DNA from: Candidatus Enterococcus courvalinii
GTDB taxonomy: Bacteria; Bacillota; Bacilli; Lactobacillales; Enterococcaceae
DNA length: 55,483 bases
Direction of reading: 5' to 3'
NCBI RefSeq assembly: GCF_017315945.1
Contig: NZ_JAFLWI010000005.1
Coordinates: forward strand, 1 to 55,483
A model generated the notes under the pieces. It saw only the letters and a list, made by a program, of their open reading frames with translations, was not told where the DNA came from and made no database searches. Of the stretch, positions 42,898-50,491 are shown in pieces; the stretch's first letter is position 1, and every line of letters begins with the position of its first letter. The translations under genes were made by a program, and so were the position numbers.

Positions 42898-43497
42898 TTA
42901 CAACCTGTCTTTTATTCGATAAACTAGCGTTCTATTTGTTCCTGTCTTTTCAGCAATTCTTTTAATCGGAACACCTTCTTCAAGCATACGAACAATTTCA
43001 TTATAGATAAATCGCTTTTGCGGATTTTTTGCAGTAGGGGAATATTCGTAGGGCTTTCCTCTATAGATTCCTTTCTTTTTTGCTATGTCTATTCCTTGCT
43101 TCTGTTTCCGTTTACTTTCTTCTCTTTCATTTTGAGCCGTCCAAGAAAAGATACTAATTACTAGGCTACGCACAAGTTTTTCTAGGTTTGGATCACCAAA
43201 TTTCGTATCTAAAATCGGCAAATTCAGTACCATTAACCCCATATTATTTTTATCTATGAAAGATACCGTATCAAGTATTTCATCAGAATTTCTTCCTAAC
43301 CGTTCAAGGGATTCAAAGACAATGGTATCTCCTTCCCGAACAAAAGACATCATTTTGCTGAACTCCGGCCGGTCAATTGTATTTTTACCAGATTTTTTTT
43401 CAGCAAATATTTTTTCTACACCAATTTTTTTGAATTCTTCAAATTGCCTTTCTAAATTTTGATCATCTGAACTTACTCTTGCATAACCCACTAACAT
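42898..43497 (-). CDS. Serine recombinase (resolvase/invertase family)
   Basis: 199 aa. YARVSSDDQ carries the catalytic Ser near residue 9-10, SLERLGRNSDEIL the conserved Arg motif, and the C-terminus an HTH (GVPIKRIAEKTGTNRTLVYR). Plasmid resolvases of this length turn multimers into monomers. The start is the ATG at 43497 behind AGGTG. A res site could not be identified in the 50 bp upstream. Confidence 0.9.
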   Translation of the reverse strand: MLVGYARVSSDDQNLERQFEEFKKIGVEKIFAEKKSGKNTIDRPEFSKMMSFVREGDTIVFESLERLGRNSDEILDTVSFIDKNNMGLMVLNLPILDTKFGDPNLEKLVRSLVISIFSWTAQNEREESKRKQKQGIDIAKKKGIYRGKPYEYSPTAKNPQKRFIYNEIVRMLEEGVPIKRIAEKTGTNRTLVYRIKDRL

Positions 43498-43535
43498 AAT
43501 TAACACCTACAAATTATTTTACTCTAGTTAGTAAA

Positions 43536-43886
43536 CTAGGAATTTTTTCGTGAGTTCAGCAGACTCTCAACATCTTCAAATACCTTTTCATACTGCCTTA
43601 TTCGTTCTTTGAGTTCTAAATTCTCTACCTCCAATTTTTCTATATAATATTCCTGATCACGTTCCTTTTTCTCCCCCAATAATAGATATTCAGTAGAAAC
43701 ACCACCAAGTTTAGCAATACTTAGTAGCCGCGCTTTGTTGGGTATGTTCTTTCCTTTTTCCCATCTAGAAACATTACTTTTGCTTGCGGGAGGTGTCAGA
43801 TTTTCGCCAAATTCTTCAAGAGTATACCCTAATGAAATACGGATTGCTTGTATTCTTCCACCAATTCTTTTTTTATCGGGCTTCAT
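43536..43886 (-). CDS. XRE-family regulator (116 aa)
   Basis: 116 aa: the N-terminal HTH (GRIQAIRISLGYTLEEFGEN ... KSNVSRWEKGKNIP) is typical, and the C-terminal helix is probably a dimerising coiled coil. It is autoregulated by appearance, because its promoter is flanked by two copies of ACCCTTACGTKAC. Those operators occur nowhere else noticed in the window, so it is probably not the reader of the 18-bp palindrome. Confidence 0.85.
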   Translation of the reverse strand: MKPDKKRIGGRIQAIRISLGYTLEEFGENLTPPASKSNVSRWEKGKNIPNKARLLSIAKLGGVSTEYLLLGEKKERDQEYYIEKLEVENLELKERIRQYEKVFEDVESLLNSRKNS

Positions 43887-43916
43887 TATTCATTCACCTC
43901 ACTACTATTGTGTTAC

Positions 43917-43992
43917 ACCCTTACGTTACACCTATAAACCCTATTATATCGCATTTCGGGCTATGTAACAATAGGGTATACCCTTACGTGAC
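43917..43992 (-). promoter_or_regulatory. Promoter and operators of the 116-aa XRE gene
   Basis: On the minus strand TTGTTA (43966-43971), 17 bp, TATAAT (43943-43948). ACCCTTACGTTAC at 43917-43929 and ACCCTTACGTGAC at 43980-43992 lie downstream and upstream of the promoter. Confidence 0.75.
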
Positions 43993-44008
43993 AATAATAT
44001 TAAATAAA

Positions 44009-44033
44009 AAGGTCTTAACACAAGCTAAGACCT
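44009..44033 (-). terminator. Terminator of higBA
   Basis: AGGTCTTA pairs with TAAGACCT around ACACAAGC; TTTTTATTT follows on the minus strand. Confidence 0.75.
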
Positions 44034-44337
44034 AACTATATACAGATTCATTGGCGTTTATATCAACAATTTTGATTACTAGTTTTTTTCCGGCTCTTGT
44101 CGCTATTTCATCCATCAATTCAGTTGACGGATTCATTTTCCCTTTTTCTATCCTATCTATCGTGGTACGTGGTTTCCCTACAAGTTCGGCAAATTGTGAC
44201 TTGTTCATCCCTGTGCTTTCTCTAAGCTCGGTCATTATAGCAGACATTCGTAACTTATTATATTCTTCTTCAAAACTACTTTTCCAATCCTTATCCTCTA
44301 AAGATTTCTTTTGAATATAATCATCAACACGACTCAT
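44032..44337 (-). CDS. higA: HigA-like antitoxin
   Basis: 101 aa from the ATG at 44337, which follows GGGAGGG one base after the toxin stop. The HTH (STGMNKSQFAELVGKPRTTI) is in the C-terminal half, and the N-terminal segment probably wraps the toxin. The longer frame to 44433 overlaps the toxin and has no ribosome binding site. Toxin-first order is typical for higBA. It probably represses at the inverted repeat 44699-44716. Confidence 0.85.
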   Translation of the reverse strand: MSRVDDYIQKKSLEDKDWKSSFEEEYNKLRMSAIMTELRESTGMNKSQFAELVGKPRTTIDRIEKGKMNPSTELMDEIATRAGKKLVIKIVDINANESVYS

Positions 44338-44338
44338 A

Positions 44339-44686
44339 CTATTTACCCTCCCTATCTTGGTATTTCCGCCGAAGACTTTTCCCTCTGGCAATCTCTTTCG
44401 ACGGTGTTTTATTTTTCTTTTTATTAAATCCATGAGTGACCCAATATTCGTTTCCCTTCACTTGGAAATATATTCCTCGTAGAAAAACTTCATTGGTTTG
44501 AGTTCGGATTTCGTATAAATTCTTGTCTAACTTGTCTATCCATTTTTTTCGACTTGCAACCTGTAACCCGTTTTCTTGAATAGCTTTTATCATGGCAATC
44601 ATTTTACTGTTCTCTTCACTAGTGAGCGATTCGAGATATTCCTCAAATTCATCTCCCCAGTCAAACTTTGGCAATTCCAAATTCAT
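44339..44686 (-). CDS. higB: HigB-like toxin (Gp49 family)
   Basis: 115 aa. LYEIRTQTNEVFLRGIYFQV followed by a HGFNKKKNKTPSKEI segment is the HigB/Gp49-like RelE-superfamily pattern, a ribosome-dependent mRNA interferase. The gene has its own promoter with operator, overlaps nothing and is one base from higA. Confidence 0.88.
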   Translation of the reverse strand: MNLELPKFDWGDEFEEYLESLTSEENSKMIAMIKAIQENGLQVASRKKWIDKLDKNLYEIRTQTNEVFLRGIYFQVKGNEYWVTHGFNKKKNKTPSKEIARGKSLRRKYQDREGK

Positions 44687-44696
44687 CTCTCCCTAT

Positions 44697-44725
44697 ATTG
44701 TAGCTTATCCGCTACATTTTTTCAA
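44697..44725 (-). promoter_or_regulatory. higBA promoter with operator
   Basis: TTGAAA (44720-44725) and TACAAT (44697-44702) on the minus strand, 17-bp spacer. The inverted repeat TGTAGC...GCTACA (44699-44716) fills -10 and spacer. Confidence 0.8.
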
Positions 44726-44756
44726 GCGTTTTTCCTTACACATTGAGCTTAACACA

Positions 44757-44774
44757 TTGACTACTTGTAGTCAA
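44757..44774. promoter_or_regulatory. Palindrome copy between zeta-like gene and higBA
   Basis: A full TTGACTACTTGTAGTCAA. A sequence 17 bp from its TTGACT reads TAAGCT, a poor -10 (3/6), so this may be a decayed or weak promoter. It also lies directly past the zeta-like gene's terminator. Confidence 0.7.
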
Positions 44775-44775
44775 C

Positions 44776-44812
44776 AGTAAAAAAGAGCAGGAAGCACACA
44801 GCTCCCTACTCA
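44776..44812 (-). terminator. Terminator of the zeta-like operon
   Basis: GGGAGC pairs with GCTTCC around TGTGT, then CTCTTTTTT on the minus strand, at the end of the zeta-like gene. Confidence 0.6.
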
Positions 44813-45762
44813 ATATCCCTATCCCATTCTTTCTTCCAATCCCTATTTCTAACTTCAGATAATATATCTTTTTCCTCAAACTTATCTAAAACGTTACCTA
44901 GACACATTTTGTAAGCTAGTTCACTTGCTTTTTGCTTAGGACTATCACCGAGTAAATCATCAACGTTAACCCCAATAGAACTACTTAGATCAAATACCCG
45001 TTCATCAATTTCATTCTTATGACGATTATAAAATTTAGACACATATTCTTTATCTTGAAATATTTTCAATGTCCCTTGTTTGGCCGAATAATCTTTTTCA
45101 AGTTTCTCGTACCCATTCTCATACCTAGAATATTCATCTACTATTTCTTTTTCTATCGGCTGTTCAACACTTTTTTCTTTTATATTTTCTGGTACCCAAT
45201 TATATTTTTTTGTCTTGTTCATAGAAACAACATGATCATCTTTTGCATAAATCGGTTCAAAATAATCCGAGTTGTCATACAGTTTTATGTTGTCAAAGTA
45301 TTTTTCAAGTTTTGAAAGGTTTTCAATAGACTTTTGATAGCGTTCTCGTACAAGAGCTTCATCTACACCATGACCACCTTCATTAACCCTTTGATCAACA
45401 CGTTTTATAGCTAACTCCGGCGAATTGAGACCTACATATATTAAGGTAGTATCATACCCTAAGTCTTTGGCTTTTAGTAGCCGTTTCTCGTGTGGCCTTG
45501 TATTTCCTGCAAATGTAGTTTCATGGTGAAATGATTCTCTATCTTCAAAGTGCTTTTTTATTTCGGTTACAACTTGACGCATACTTTTAGCAACGTCTGT
45601 TGAGTTTCGCCAGTCGCCACCATTTCTTTTAAGAATTTCATCTGCATTGATTCTGTCAGTTTTTAATCCATCAATCACAACCGTATCAAATTCATAGATT
45701 GTAGACTTGCCAGCTCCGTTTACTCCACCGACAACAACATAATGTAACTCTTTATTTACCAT
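44806..45762 (-). CDS. Zeta-like toxin kinase with extra C-terminal domain
   Basis: 318 aa. Walker A GGVNGAGKST at 12-21, NADEILKRNGGDW near 40, HHETTFAG near 75 and RVDQRV near 120 fit zeta/PezT kinases that phosphorylate UDP-N-acetylglucosamine. After residue about 235 it carries a domain with FYNRHKNEIDERV and ASELAYKM that also ends the proteins at 49050 and 50492. The start overlaps the 64-aa gene upstream by 11 bp, the usual antitoxin-toxin order. Confidence 0.82.
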   Translation of the reverse strand: MVNKELHYVVVGGVNGAGKSTIYEFDTVVIDGLKTDRINADEILKRNGGDWRNSTDVAKSMRQVVTEIKKHFEDRESFHHETTFAGNTRPHEKRLLKAKDLGYDTTLIYVGLNSPELAIKRVDQRVNEGGHGVDEALVRERYQKSIENLSKLEKYFDNIKLYDNSDYFEPIYAKDDHVVSMNKTKKYNWVPENIKEKSVEQPIEKEIVDEYSRYENGYEKLEKDYSAKQGTLKIFQDKEYVSKFYNRHKNEIDERVFDLSSSIGVNVDDLLGDSPKQKASELAYKMCLGNVLDKFEEKDILSEVRNRDWKKEWDRDIE

Positions 45763-45946
45763 GAATTTTCTCTTTTCGCTTCAAGATTTTTTTTTGCTGT
45801 GTTTGCATAATAAATCTGATCATATCTGTATAAAATTCTCTTTCCTCTTCATTGTCTGCATTTTTTAACGCTTCGTGAATATCATCTACACTTGTATTTT
45901 GAATTTTGCCGTACATTTCTTTTAATTCTTTAGCATTATCAGTCAT
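45752..45946 (-). CDS. Candidate antitoxin of the zeta-like kinase
   Basis: 64 aa, helical, charged (LKEMYGKIQNTSVDDIHEAL ...), not recognisably epsilon (about 90 aa) or PezA. Cotranscription and an 11-bp overlap with the kinase gene suggest an antitoxin or an assembly partner. GAGGTAAA precedes the ATG. Its promoter -35 lies within the palindrome at 45995-46008. Confidence 0.6.
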   Translation of the reverse strand: MTDNAKELKEMYGKIQNTSVDDIHEALKNADNEEEREFYTDMIRFIMQTQQKKILKRKEKIHGK

Positions 45947-45981
45947 ATTTTTTACCTCTTTTCTCGAAACTTTCTATGATT

Positions 45982-46010
45982 ATTATAACTAAATGTCTAC
46001 TTGTAGTCAA
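45982..46010 (-). promoter_or_regulatory. Palindrome-embedded promoter of the zeta-like operon
   Basis: Core GTCTACTTGTAGTC at 45995-46008. On the minus strand TTGACT (46005-46010), 17 bp, TATAAT (45982-45987). Confidence 0.8.
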
Positions 46011-46020
46011 TAAAATGAAG

Positions 46021-46203
46021 TTAAGCTAAGGTGGGTTTATCTAACATCACTATATCTTTTTTTCTTACAACCACTGGACTTCCATGTTTTGGAAAAACAA
46101 CAATTACGTGATTATACACATTCAATACTGATCCTTCTACTTCTTTCTTTGTGTTCACACCTATTCCTCTTACAACCGTGCCGATTTCTACTTTACAGTT
46201 CAC
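46021..46203 (-). CDS. Small beta-rich protein (60 aa)
   Basis: 60 aa, predicted small beta barrel (VEIGTVVRGIGVN ... NHVIVVFPKHGSPVVVRKKD), possibly KOW- or SH3-like. AAGGAGG lies before a GTG at 46203, the preferred start; the TTG at 46224 overlaps the ribosome binding site. A palindrome lies directly upstream in the leader. Confidence 0.5.
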   Translation of the reverse strand: MNCKVEIGTVVRGIGVNTKKEVEGSVLNVYNHVIVVFPKHGSPVVVRKKDIVMLDKPTLA

Positions 46204-46225
46204 ATTACTTTCCTCCTTACACAAT

Positions 46226-46239
46226 GACTACTTGTAGTC
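46226..46239. promoter_or_regulatory. Palindrome copy before the 60-aa gene
   Basis: CAATGACTACTTGTAGTCATTG, perfect 10-bp arms around TT. It lies immediately before the ribosome binding site, where binding would block transcription or translation. Confidence 0.7.
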
Positions 46240-46295
46240 ATTGGACTAAAAATAAAAAGCACTCTCGCACTCCTTATTTTTCTAGTTGCTTATTT

Positions 46296-46784
46296 TCAAA
46301 AGAAACGCTCTTGCATTTTTTCTAATGCTTTTCTATTTCTTTCTCCTTTACTTAGACTAAATCTCAAATTTATCGCTTGTAAGTAATAATAGCCATGTCC
46401 GTACCCGAATAGATTTTCTACAGAGTTTTTCTTGCCATTTTCGATTTCTTTTATCAGTTCTTCTTTACTTAGGTCGTTTAATCTCTTATCTTCTAAGTTA
46501 TGCTGATCTAAGCCGTAGGTATAGCCGTTGTACAAATTAAAAGCTAAAGTTAACGTTCTAAATGCACCTCCGGTAATCCATTCTTCATCCAAGATTTCAG
46601 GATTTATACCTTGATCAGTTAGAATTTGATCAAAACGAATTCGAGTATCTTCTGATAGCCCCACTAGATAAACTAAACTATCTCTATAAACGTCCGTTCC
46701 ATCAGCGGACTTATTTTTTTCATAGAAATCTTGATGTTCGGGACTGATATAGCTCAAATTATTTTCTAACAATTCATTAGTCAT
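46296..46784 (-). CDS. DUF6075-like protein
   Basis: 162 aa. The central ITGGAFRTLTLAFNLYNGYT block and GYGHGYYYLQAINLRF near the C-terminus resemble a Firmicutes family I recall as DUF6075, whose members are encoded on plasmids and phages. No function is known to me. It forms an operon with the DUF3846-like gene (9-bp gap). Confidence 0.6.
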   Translation of the reverse strand: MTNELLENNLSYISPEHQDFYEKNKSADGTDVYRDSLVYLVGLSEDTRIRFDQILTDQGINPEILDEEWITGGAFRTLTLAFNLYNGYTYGLDQHNLEDKRLNDLSKEELIKEIENGKKNSVENLFGYGHGYYYLQAINLRFSLSKGERNRKALEKMQERFF

Positions 46785-46793
46785 TTTAATAAC

Positions 46794-47171
46794 CTATGCT
46801 AGAGTTCTAGCTTCCTTTCTGTATTTAATATTTTGTGTGATCCATGCTACCTGTTCATCGGTCAGCGGAACTGTGTCTCGTGAACCGTCCTTAGTTGTCG
46901 TTTCACCTACAAAACAAAATTTCCCTACAATAGATATTTCTTTATCCTCAATCATTATGTCAGAAATATAGTTATTACTTTTCAATTTTGCTTCCTCATC
47001 ACAGTAAATACTTATTGTTTCATTTACAACAATTCGCTCAACTATATCCGTGCCTGTCAATTCATGCAATGTTTTGAGAGAAATAGGACTTTCCTTCACC
47101 GATTGGACTTTAGCGACAATTTGATTTTCGTTATTTGACTCAAAAATAACTACATAATTTCTACCTGTCAT
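46794..47171 (-). CDS. DUF3846-like protein
   Basis: 125 aa. LKTLHELTGTDIVERIVVNE, a negatively charged EEAKL turn, and DIMIEDKEISIVGKFCFVGE follow the DUF3846 plan found in phage and plasmid proteins. Function unknown. Its promoter is palindrome-embedded and a second palindrome lies between promoter and ribosome binding site. Confidence 0.6.
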   Translation of the reverse strand: MTGRNYVVIFESNNENQIVAKVQSVKESPISLKTLHELTGTDIVERIVVNETISIYCDEEAKLKSNNYISDIMIEDKEISIVGKFCFVGETTTKDGSRDTVPLTDEQVAWITQNIKYRKEARTLA

Positions 47172-47197
47172 AATTTCAACTCTCCTTCACTCTTTTT

Positions 47198-47253
47198 GAC
47201 TACTTGTAGTCTTTCTACTATTCAAATATACCTTATTGTCTACTTGTAGTCAA
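47198..47253 (-). promoter_or_regulatory. Palindrome-embedded promoter plus downstream copy
   Basis: Cores at 47198-47211 and 47238-47251. On the minus strand TTGACT (47248-47253), 17 bp, TATATT (47225-47230). The second copy starts about 15 bp after the -10, in the leader. Confidence 0.78.
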
Positions 47254-47337
47254 GTGCAAATTTACCAATGTTCTATACTTCTATTGTTCTACAATTAACC
47301 TATATTTACAATCTATTTCGCTAACAAACTCTATCAA

Positions 47338-47368
47338 AAAAACGCCTAGCTTTCTGCTAGACGCTTAG
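47338..47368 (-). terminator. Terminator after the 119-aa gene
   Basis: GCGTCTAGC pairs with GCTAGGCG around AGAAA, followed by TTTTTTT on the minus strand. Confidence 0.8.
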
Positions 47369-47716
47369 TATAGGTTCCCAATCATCAATAGAACCCAACA
47401 ATGGTTTGACCGCTTTTATACTAACATTACAGGTATCTCTAATTGCTTCTACACTAATTCCTTTTGTATATTCTCCCTGTTCGTTTTTGTCTTTCCAGAT
47501 TTGATAATACGTTAGTCCATATCTTTCAATTATTTCAAATAGAATAGAGAGTAGTTTGAGTGCGCCTTCTTTCGGCAACTCAATATACAAAGCTTTCTCC
47601 ATTTCATTAAATTCAGGATTGCCATTCTTCAGCTGTTCTTCGATTATCATGTAATCTGTTGATTTTCTATCCAAATCAAGTAGTGAGTCAGATAGGATTG
47701 CTATAGTTTCCCTCAT
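47357..47716 (-). CDS. Hypothetical helical protein (119 aa)
   Basis: 119 aa, soluble, mainly helical, with a winged-helix-like C-terminal half (YTKGISVEAIRDTCNVSIKA). Not recognised. It is the last gene of the run that begins at 52.8 kb and ends at a strong terminator overlapping its stop. Confidence 0.5.
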   Translation of the reverse strand: MRETIAILSDSLLDLDRKSTDYMIIEEQLKNGNPEFNEMEKALYIELPKEGALKLLSILFEIIERYGLTYYQIWKDKNEQGEYTKGISVEAIRDTCNVSIKAVKPLLGSIDDWEPILSV

Positions 47717-47735
47717 GATTATTCACCTACTTTAT

Positions 47736-48752
47736 CTATAAATTACTCATTTCATAATCATTACTAAATTGACTGCCAGTTTTCAGTTCGCAAAATATCT
47801 TTAGTTTTGAAATATCACGTTCACTTATACCTTCAATGATCTCTTTTCCCTTAGTTAGAGTATCATTCCAATCGAACCCTTCTTTTTTTGGTATATCTGC
47901 TTTTATTTCAGTAGTACCGATACCATTTCTACCGATTCCCTTTCCCTTAAATTCGGTATCATAAAACGTTCTTCCGGCTTCATCATTATCAACACAAATT
48001 ACAGCTGATTCAGGAAGCTTTTTATGCTCCTTGAAGTGGTCTGTAACAGCTTGTAAAACAGTTACTTTCTTCAGACCATTCATGCTAACAAACGTTGCGT
48101 TTTGCGCCGTTTCGGGCTTTTGAGTTATATATGAAAGCATATCAATTTCACTTTCAAAAAAATATATCGACTTAGGTTTTCCGTACGTTATTTTGAAACC
48201 ATAGTTTTCTTCACTGTTCTCTTGAATTTTTTTCCATGTTCTCGCTTTTTGCTTTTTTGGATTGAATCTTGCAACAGTTCCTTGTTCAGTACACCCTACG
48301 ATTTCCTCATCTTTTTTCCATAAGAAAAGTACATTTGAATGCTTATCTTCACAAATTAAACCTTTTGAGATCAAATCGTTAGTCAATTCTTCGCTGATTC
48401 TACGCTCGCTTATTAAATATTTTTTCGATTTATTAATTGGTTGTTCCATTGACTTGTCATAGACGAAAGGCTCTTTTTGATAGTTAACATCAGTTTCCCG
48501 AATTTCGTACTCTTTATTAAGAAGTTTTTCTTTGGCTTCTATGAATGAACAATCATAGTATGCTTGTATGAAATTGAAAATATCTCCGCCAAGATTTCGA
48601 GAATTCCACTTAAAAAGGTTCTTTCTATCACTTATTACACAAGAATCATGCTCTGCTAACCGGTAATACTCCCTAGAATCTTGTGTCAATTCAATACCAT
48701 TTTCAGCACAAAAATCTACTATTTTTATCTTTTTCAATTCACTAGTTTCCAT
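47736..48752 (-). CDS. DUF3991/Toprim primase-like protein
   Basis: 338 aa. The N-terminal part (IVDFCAENGIELTQDSREYY, ISDRKNLFKWNSRNLGGDIF) is the zinc-less primase-associated DUF3991 pattern. A Toprim domain follows, with FFESEIDML (Glu) and VICVDNDEAG (Asp-x-Asp type). Such proteins may prime complementary-strand synthesis in the recipient. The start is the ATG at 48752 behind AGGTGGG; the frame from 48773 starts inside the ribosome binding region. Confidence 0.8.
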   Translation of the reverse strand: METSELKKIKIVDFCAENGIELTQDSREYYRLAEHDSCVISDRKNLFKWNSRNLGGDIFNFIQAYYDCSFIEAKEKLLNKEYEIRETDVNYQKEPFVYDKSMEQPINKSKKYLISERRISEELTNDLISKGLICEDKHSNVLFLWKKDEEIVGCTEQGTVARFNPKKQKARTWKKIQENSEENYGFKITYGKPKSIYFFESEIDMLSYITQKPETAQNATFVSMNGLKKVTVLQAVTDHFKEHKKLPESAVICVDNDEAGRTFYDTEFKGKGIGRNGIGTTEIKADIPKKEGFDWNDTLTKGKEIIEGISERDISKLKIFCELKTGSQFSNDYEMSNL

Positions 48753-48762
48753 TTGATCCCAC

Positions 48763-49038
48763 CTAACCGGCAAATCCTAGACAGGAACAAGTTACAGGAG
48801 AATTTAGAAAATAATCTTCTGAACAAAATATATACCGACACCCATCCGAAAGATACATTTTCCAAAAACCTTCTTGTTTATCTCTTTTCTCTCTTATCAC
48901 ATGAGTTCTGATATATTTGCCATATTTTAAGGCCAACTGAAAAGCTGTTTTTGTATCTTCACAGATATACACATGACAATCTGAATTTTTTTTTAGATTA
49001 GTATTGATTACCTTGTCAATATCTATTTGTTGAAACAT
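48763..49038 (-). CDS. Hypothetical protein (91 aa)
   Basis: 91 aa with cysteines at the end (CSCLGF) and an alpha/beta N-terminal half (CHVYICEDTKTAFQLALKYG). Not recognised. AAGGTGAT ribosome binding site; tight spacing to both neighbours marks it as part of the 47.7-52.8-kb operon. Confidence 0.5.
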   Translation of the reverse strand: MFQQIDIDKVINTNLKKNSDCHVYICEDTKTAFQLALKYGKYIRTHVIREKRDKQEGFWKMYLSDGCRYIFCSEDYFLNSPVTCSCLGFAG

Positions 49039-49049
49039 CTTATCACCTT

Positions 49050-50486
49050 CTATTCAATTTCAAGTGTCCTTTTGTTTTCCGTATTTCTTATTGTCAGAAT
49101 TCGATTCTCTGTATCCTCTGACATAGAAGGAATTTTAAACGTTCCGTTTTCAATATCATTGTTAATTTCATCCATTGTAATTTTATAGGCCATAACTGAA
49201 GCGTTTCTTTTATAATCTACTTCCGAAACATTTTCCGAAACACTTAACAACGATTTTTTTTCTATCCCTAACACTTCTGACATTGACGATAATTTATCCT
49301 CAATTTCATCTGTGTGGCTACTGTAAAATGCTTCCACATCTTCATCCAAAGAAAAACGTAAAATAGCGCTAGGATCACTTGAATTCAGGTACTCAATTCT
49401 TTCTTGCCATGCTTGTTTATCATAATACCGACTGGTTTCTAACTCTTGTTCAAAATCTTTTATAACGACATCTCTGATAGGTATTTCAGGAACTTTATTC
49501 CCTTTGAAATCTTCCGCCATATTAAACCTTCTTTCATTTAAATTTTGGCCTTCTCTATCAACATCAAAATATACTTTATAACTGGTATTTTCTGTTGCAA
49601 ATGGTAATCGACTTAATATCTCATGCGTTTTTCCGGCCACGGTGTTGTCAATTTGTTCATCCGTAACGTCATAATGACTAACAGGCTGTCCTTGTTTATC
49701 AATACTAGTAATTTGATAATCTGCTTCAGCTCTTGTGCTTGGTGTAAACAAAATTGTATCGGTACTTTGTCCGCTATCGTTTTGGCCTACAACTTCAAAT
49801 TTTCTTCTTTGAGCTAAAACGCCTTGCCAAAACCCCTGAACAGCTTCTTCTTGCTCTAGTAATTTTTCTTCATTATCGGAAAATGGCTCTTCAGTAATCG
49901 CAGGAACATCTAATTCCATATTCAAATCTTGAACACTTTCAATTTCAATTCTTTCCGGTTGTAGCACAATCACTACCGTATCTTTTTGTAATAGTCTTTC
50001 ATTGGCAACAATATGAGTATAGTGTCCGACATTATAAAATGCTTCTGCTGTCTTTTCTGTATCTCCAATTGTATTTGCAATCTCATTGATCAAATCAACA
50101 TCATTTTCGTTATCTTGAAGCATTGCCATAGCTTCTCGTTTTACTACTTTCTTGCCGTAATAATCAACATCATTGAAATTGTTTAGAATGTCGCTAGACT
50201 CCTGTAAAGCGTCAATAATCTTCGATAGCTCTTTTTCAGTTACAGTTAGTTCCTCTGTAGACAACGGATTTTCTAAGTCAGCACTGACTTCATAAATATA
50301 TCCGACTTTTTTAGTCTGTTCTGCATACATACTTGCCATTTCTTTGTTTGGTGTCAAATATATTCCAAATCCATCATCTGTACCATTTAATCCTTTATAC
50401 TCTAAACTGAAACGATCAAATTTATTCATACTTCCATGAAACAGCCGGTATTTACCAGCTGTTTCATAATCATGTTGTTTTTCCAT
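49050..50486 (-). CDS. Polyvalent protein with ADP-ribosyltransferase-like domain
   Basis: 478 aa. The N-terminal about 180 residues (YRLFHGSMNKFDRFSLEY, then GFGIYLTPNKEMASMYAEQT) resemble the ADP-ribosyltransferase-like fold found in 'polyvalent proteins' of conjugative elements and phages. The middle resembles no family I know. The C-terminal about 75 residues (AFYSSHTDEIEDKL ... ASVMAYKI ... FKIP) are shared with the zeta-like and ArdC proteins. GGAG upstream of the ATG. It probably acts in the recipient, modifying a host target. Confidence 0.6.
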   Translation of the reverse strand: MEKQHDYETAGKYRLFHGSMNKFDRFSLEYKGLNGTDDGFGIYLTPNKEMASMYAEQTKKVGYIYEVSADLENPLSTEELTVTEKELSKIIDALQESSDILNNFNDVDYYGKKVVKREAMAMLQDNENDVDLINEIANTIGDTEKTAEAFYNVGHYTHIVANERLLQKDTVVIVLQPERIEIESVQDLNMELDVPAITEEPFSDNEEKLLEQEEAVQGFWQGVLAQRRKFEVVGQNDSGQSTDTILFTPSTRAEADYQITSIDKQGQPVSHYDVTDEQIDNTVAGKTHEILSRLPFATENTSYKVYFDVDREGQNLNERRFNMAEDFKGNKVPEIPIRDVVIKDFEQELETSRYYDKQAWQERIEYLNSSDPSAILRFSLDEDVEAFYSSHTDEIEDKLSSMSEVLGIEKKSLLSVSENVSEVDYKRNASVMAYKITMDEINNDIENGTFKIPSMSEDTENRILTIRNTENKRTLEIE

Positions 50487-50491
50487 ATCTT

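Noticed and set aside
43536-43886. The 116-aa XRE protein as reader of the 18-bp palindrome
   Set aside because: Its own promoter carries a different operator pair (ACCCTTACGTKAC) and no palindrome copy.
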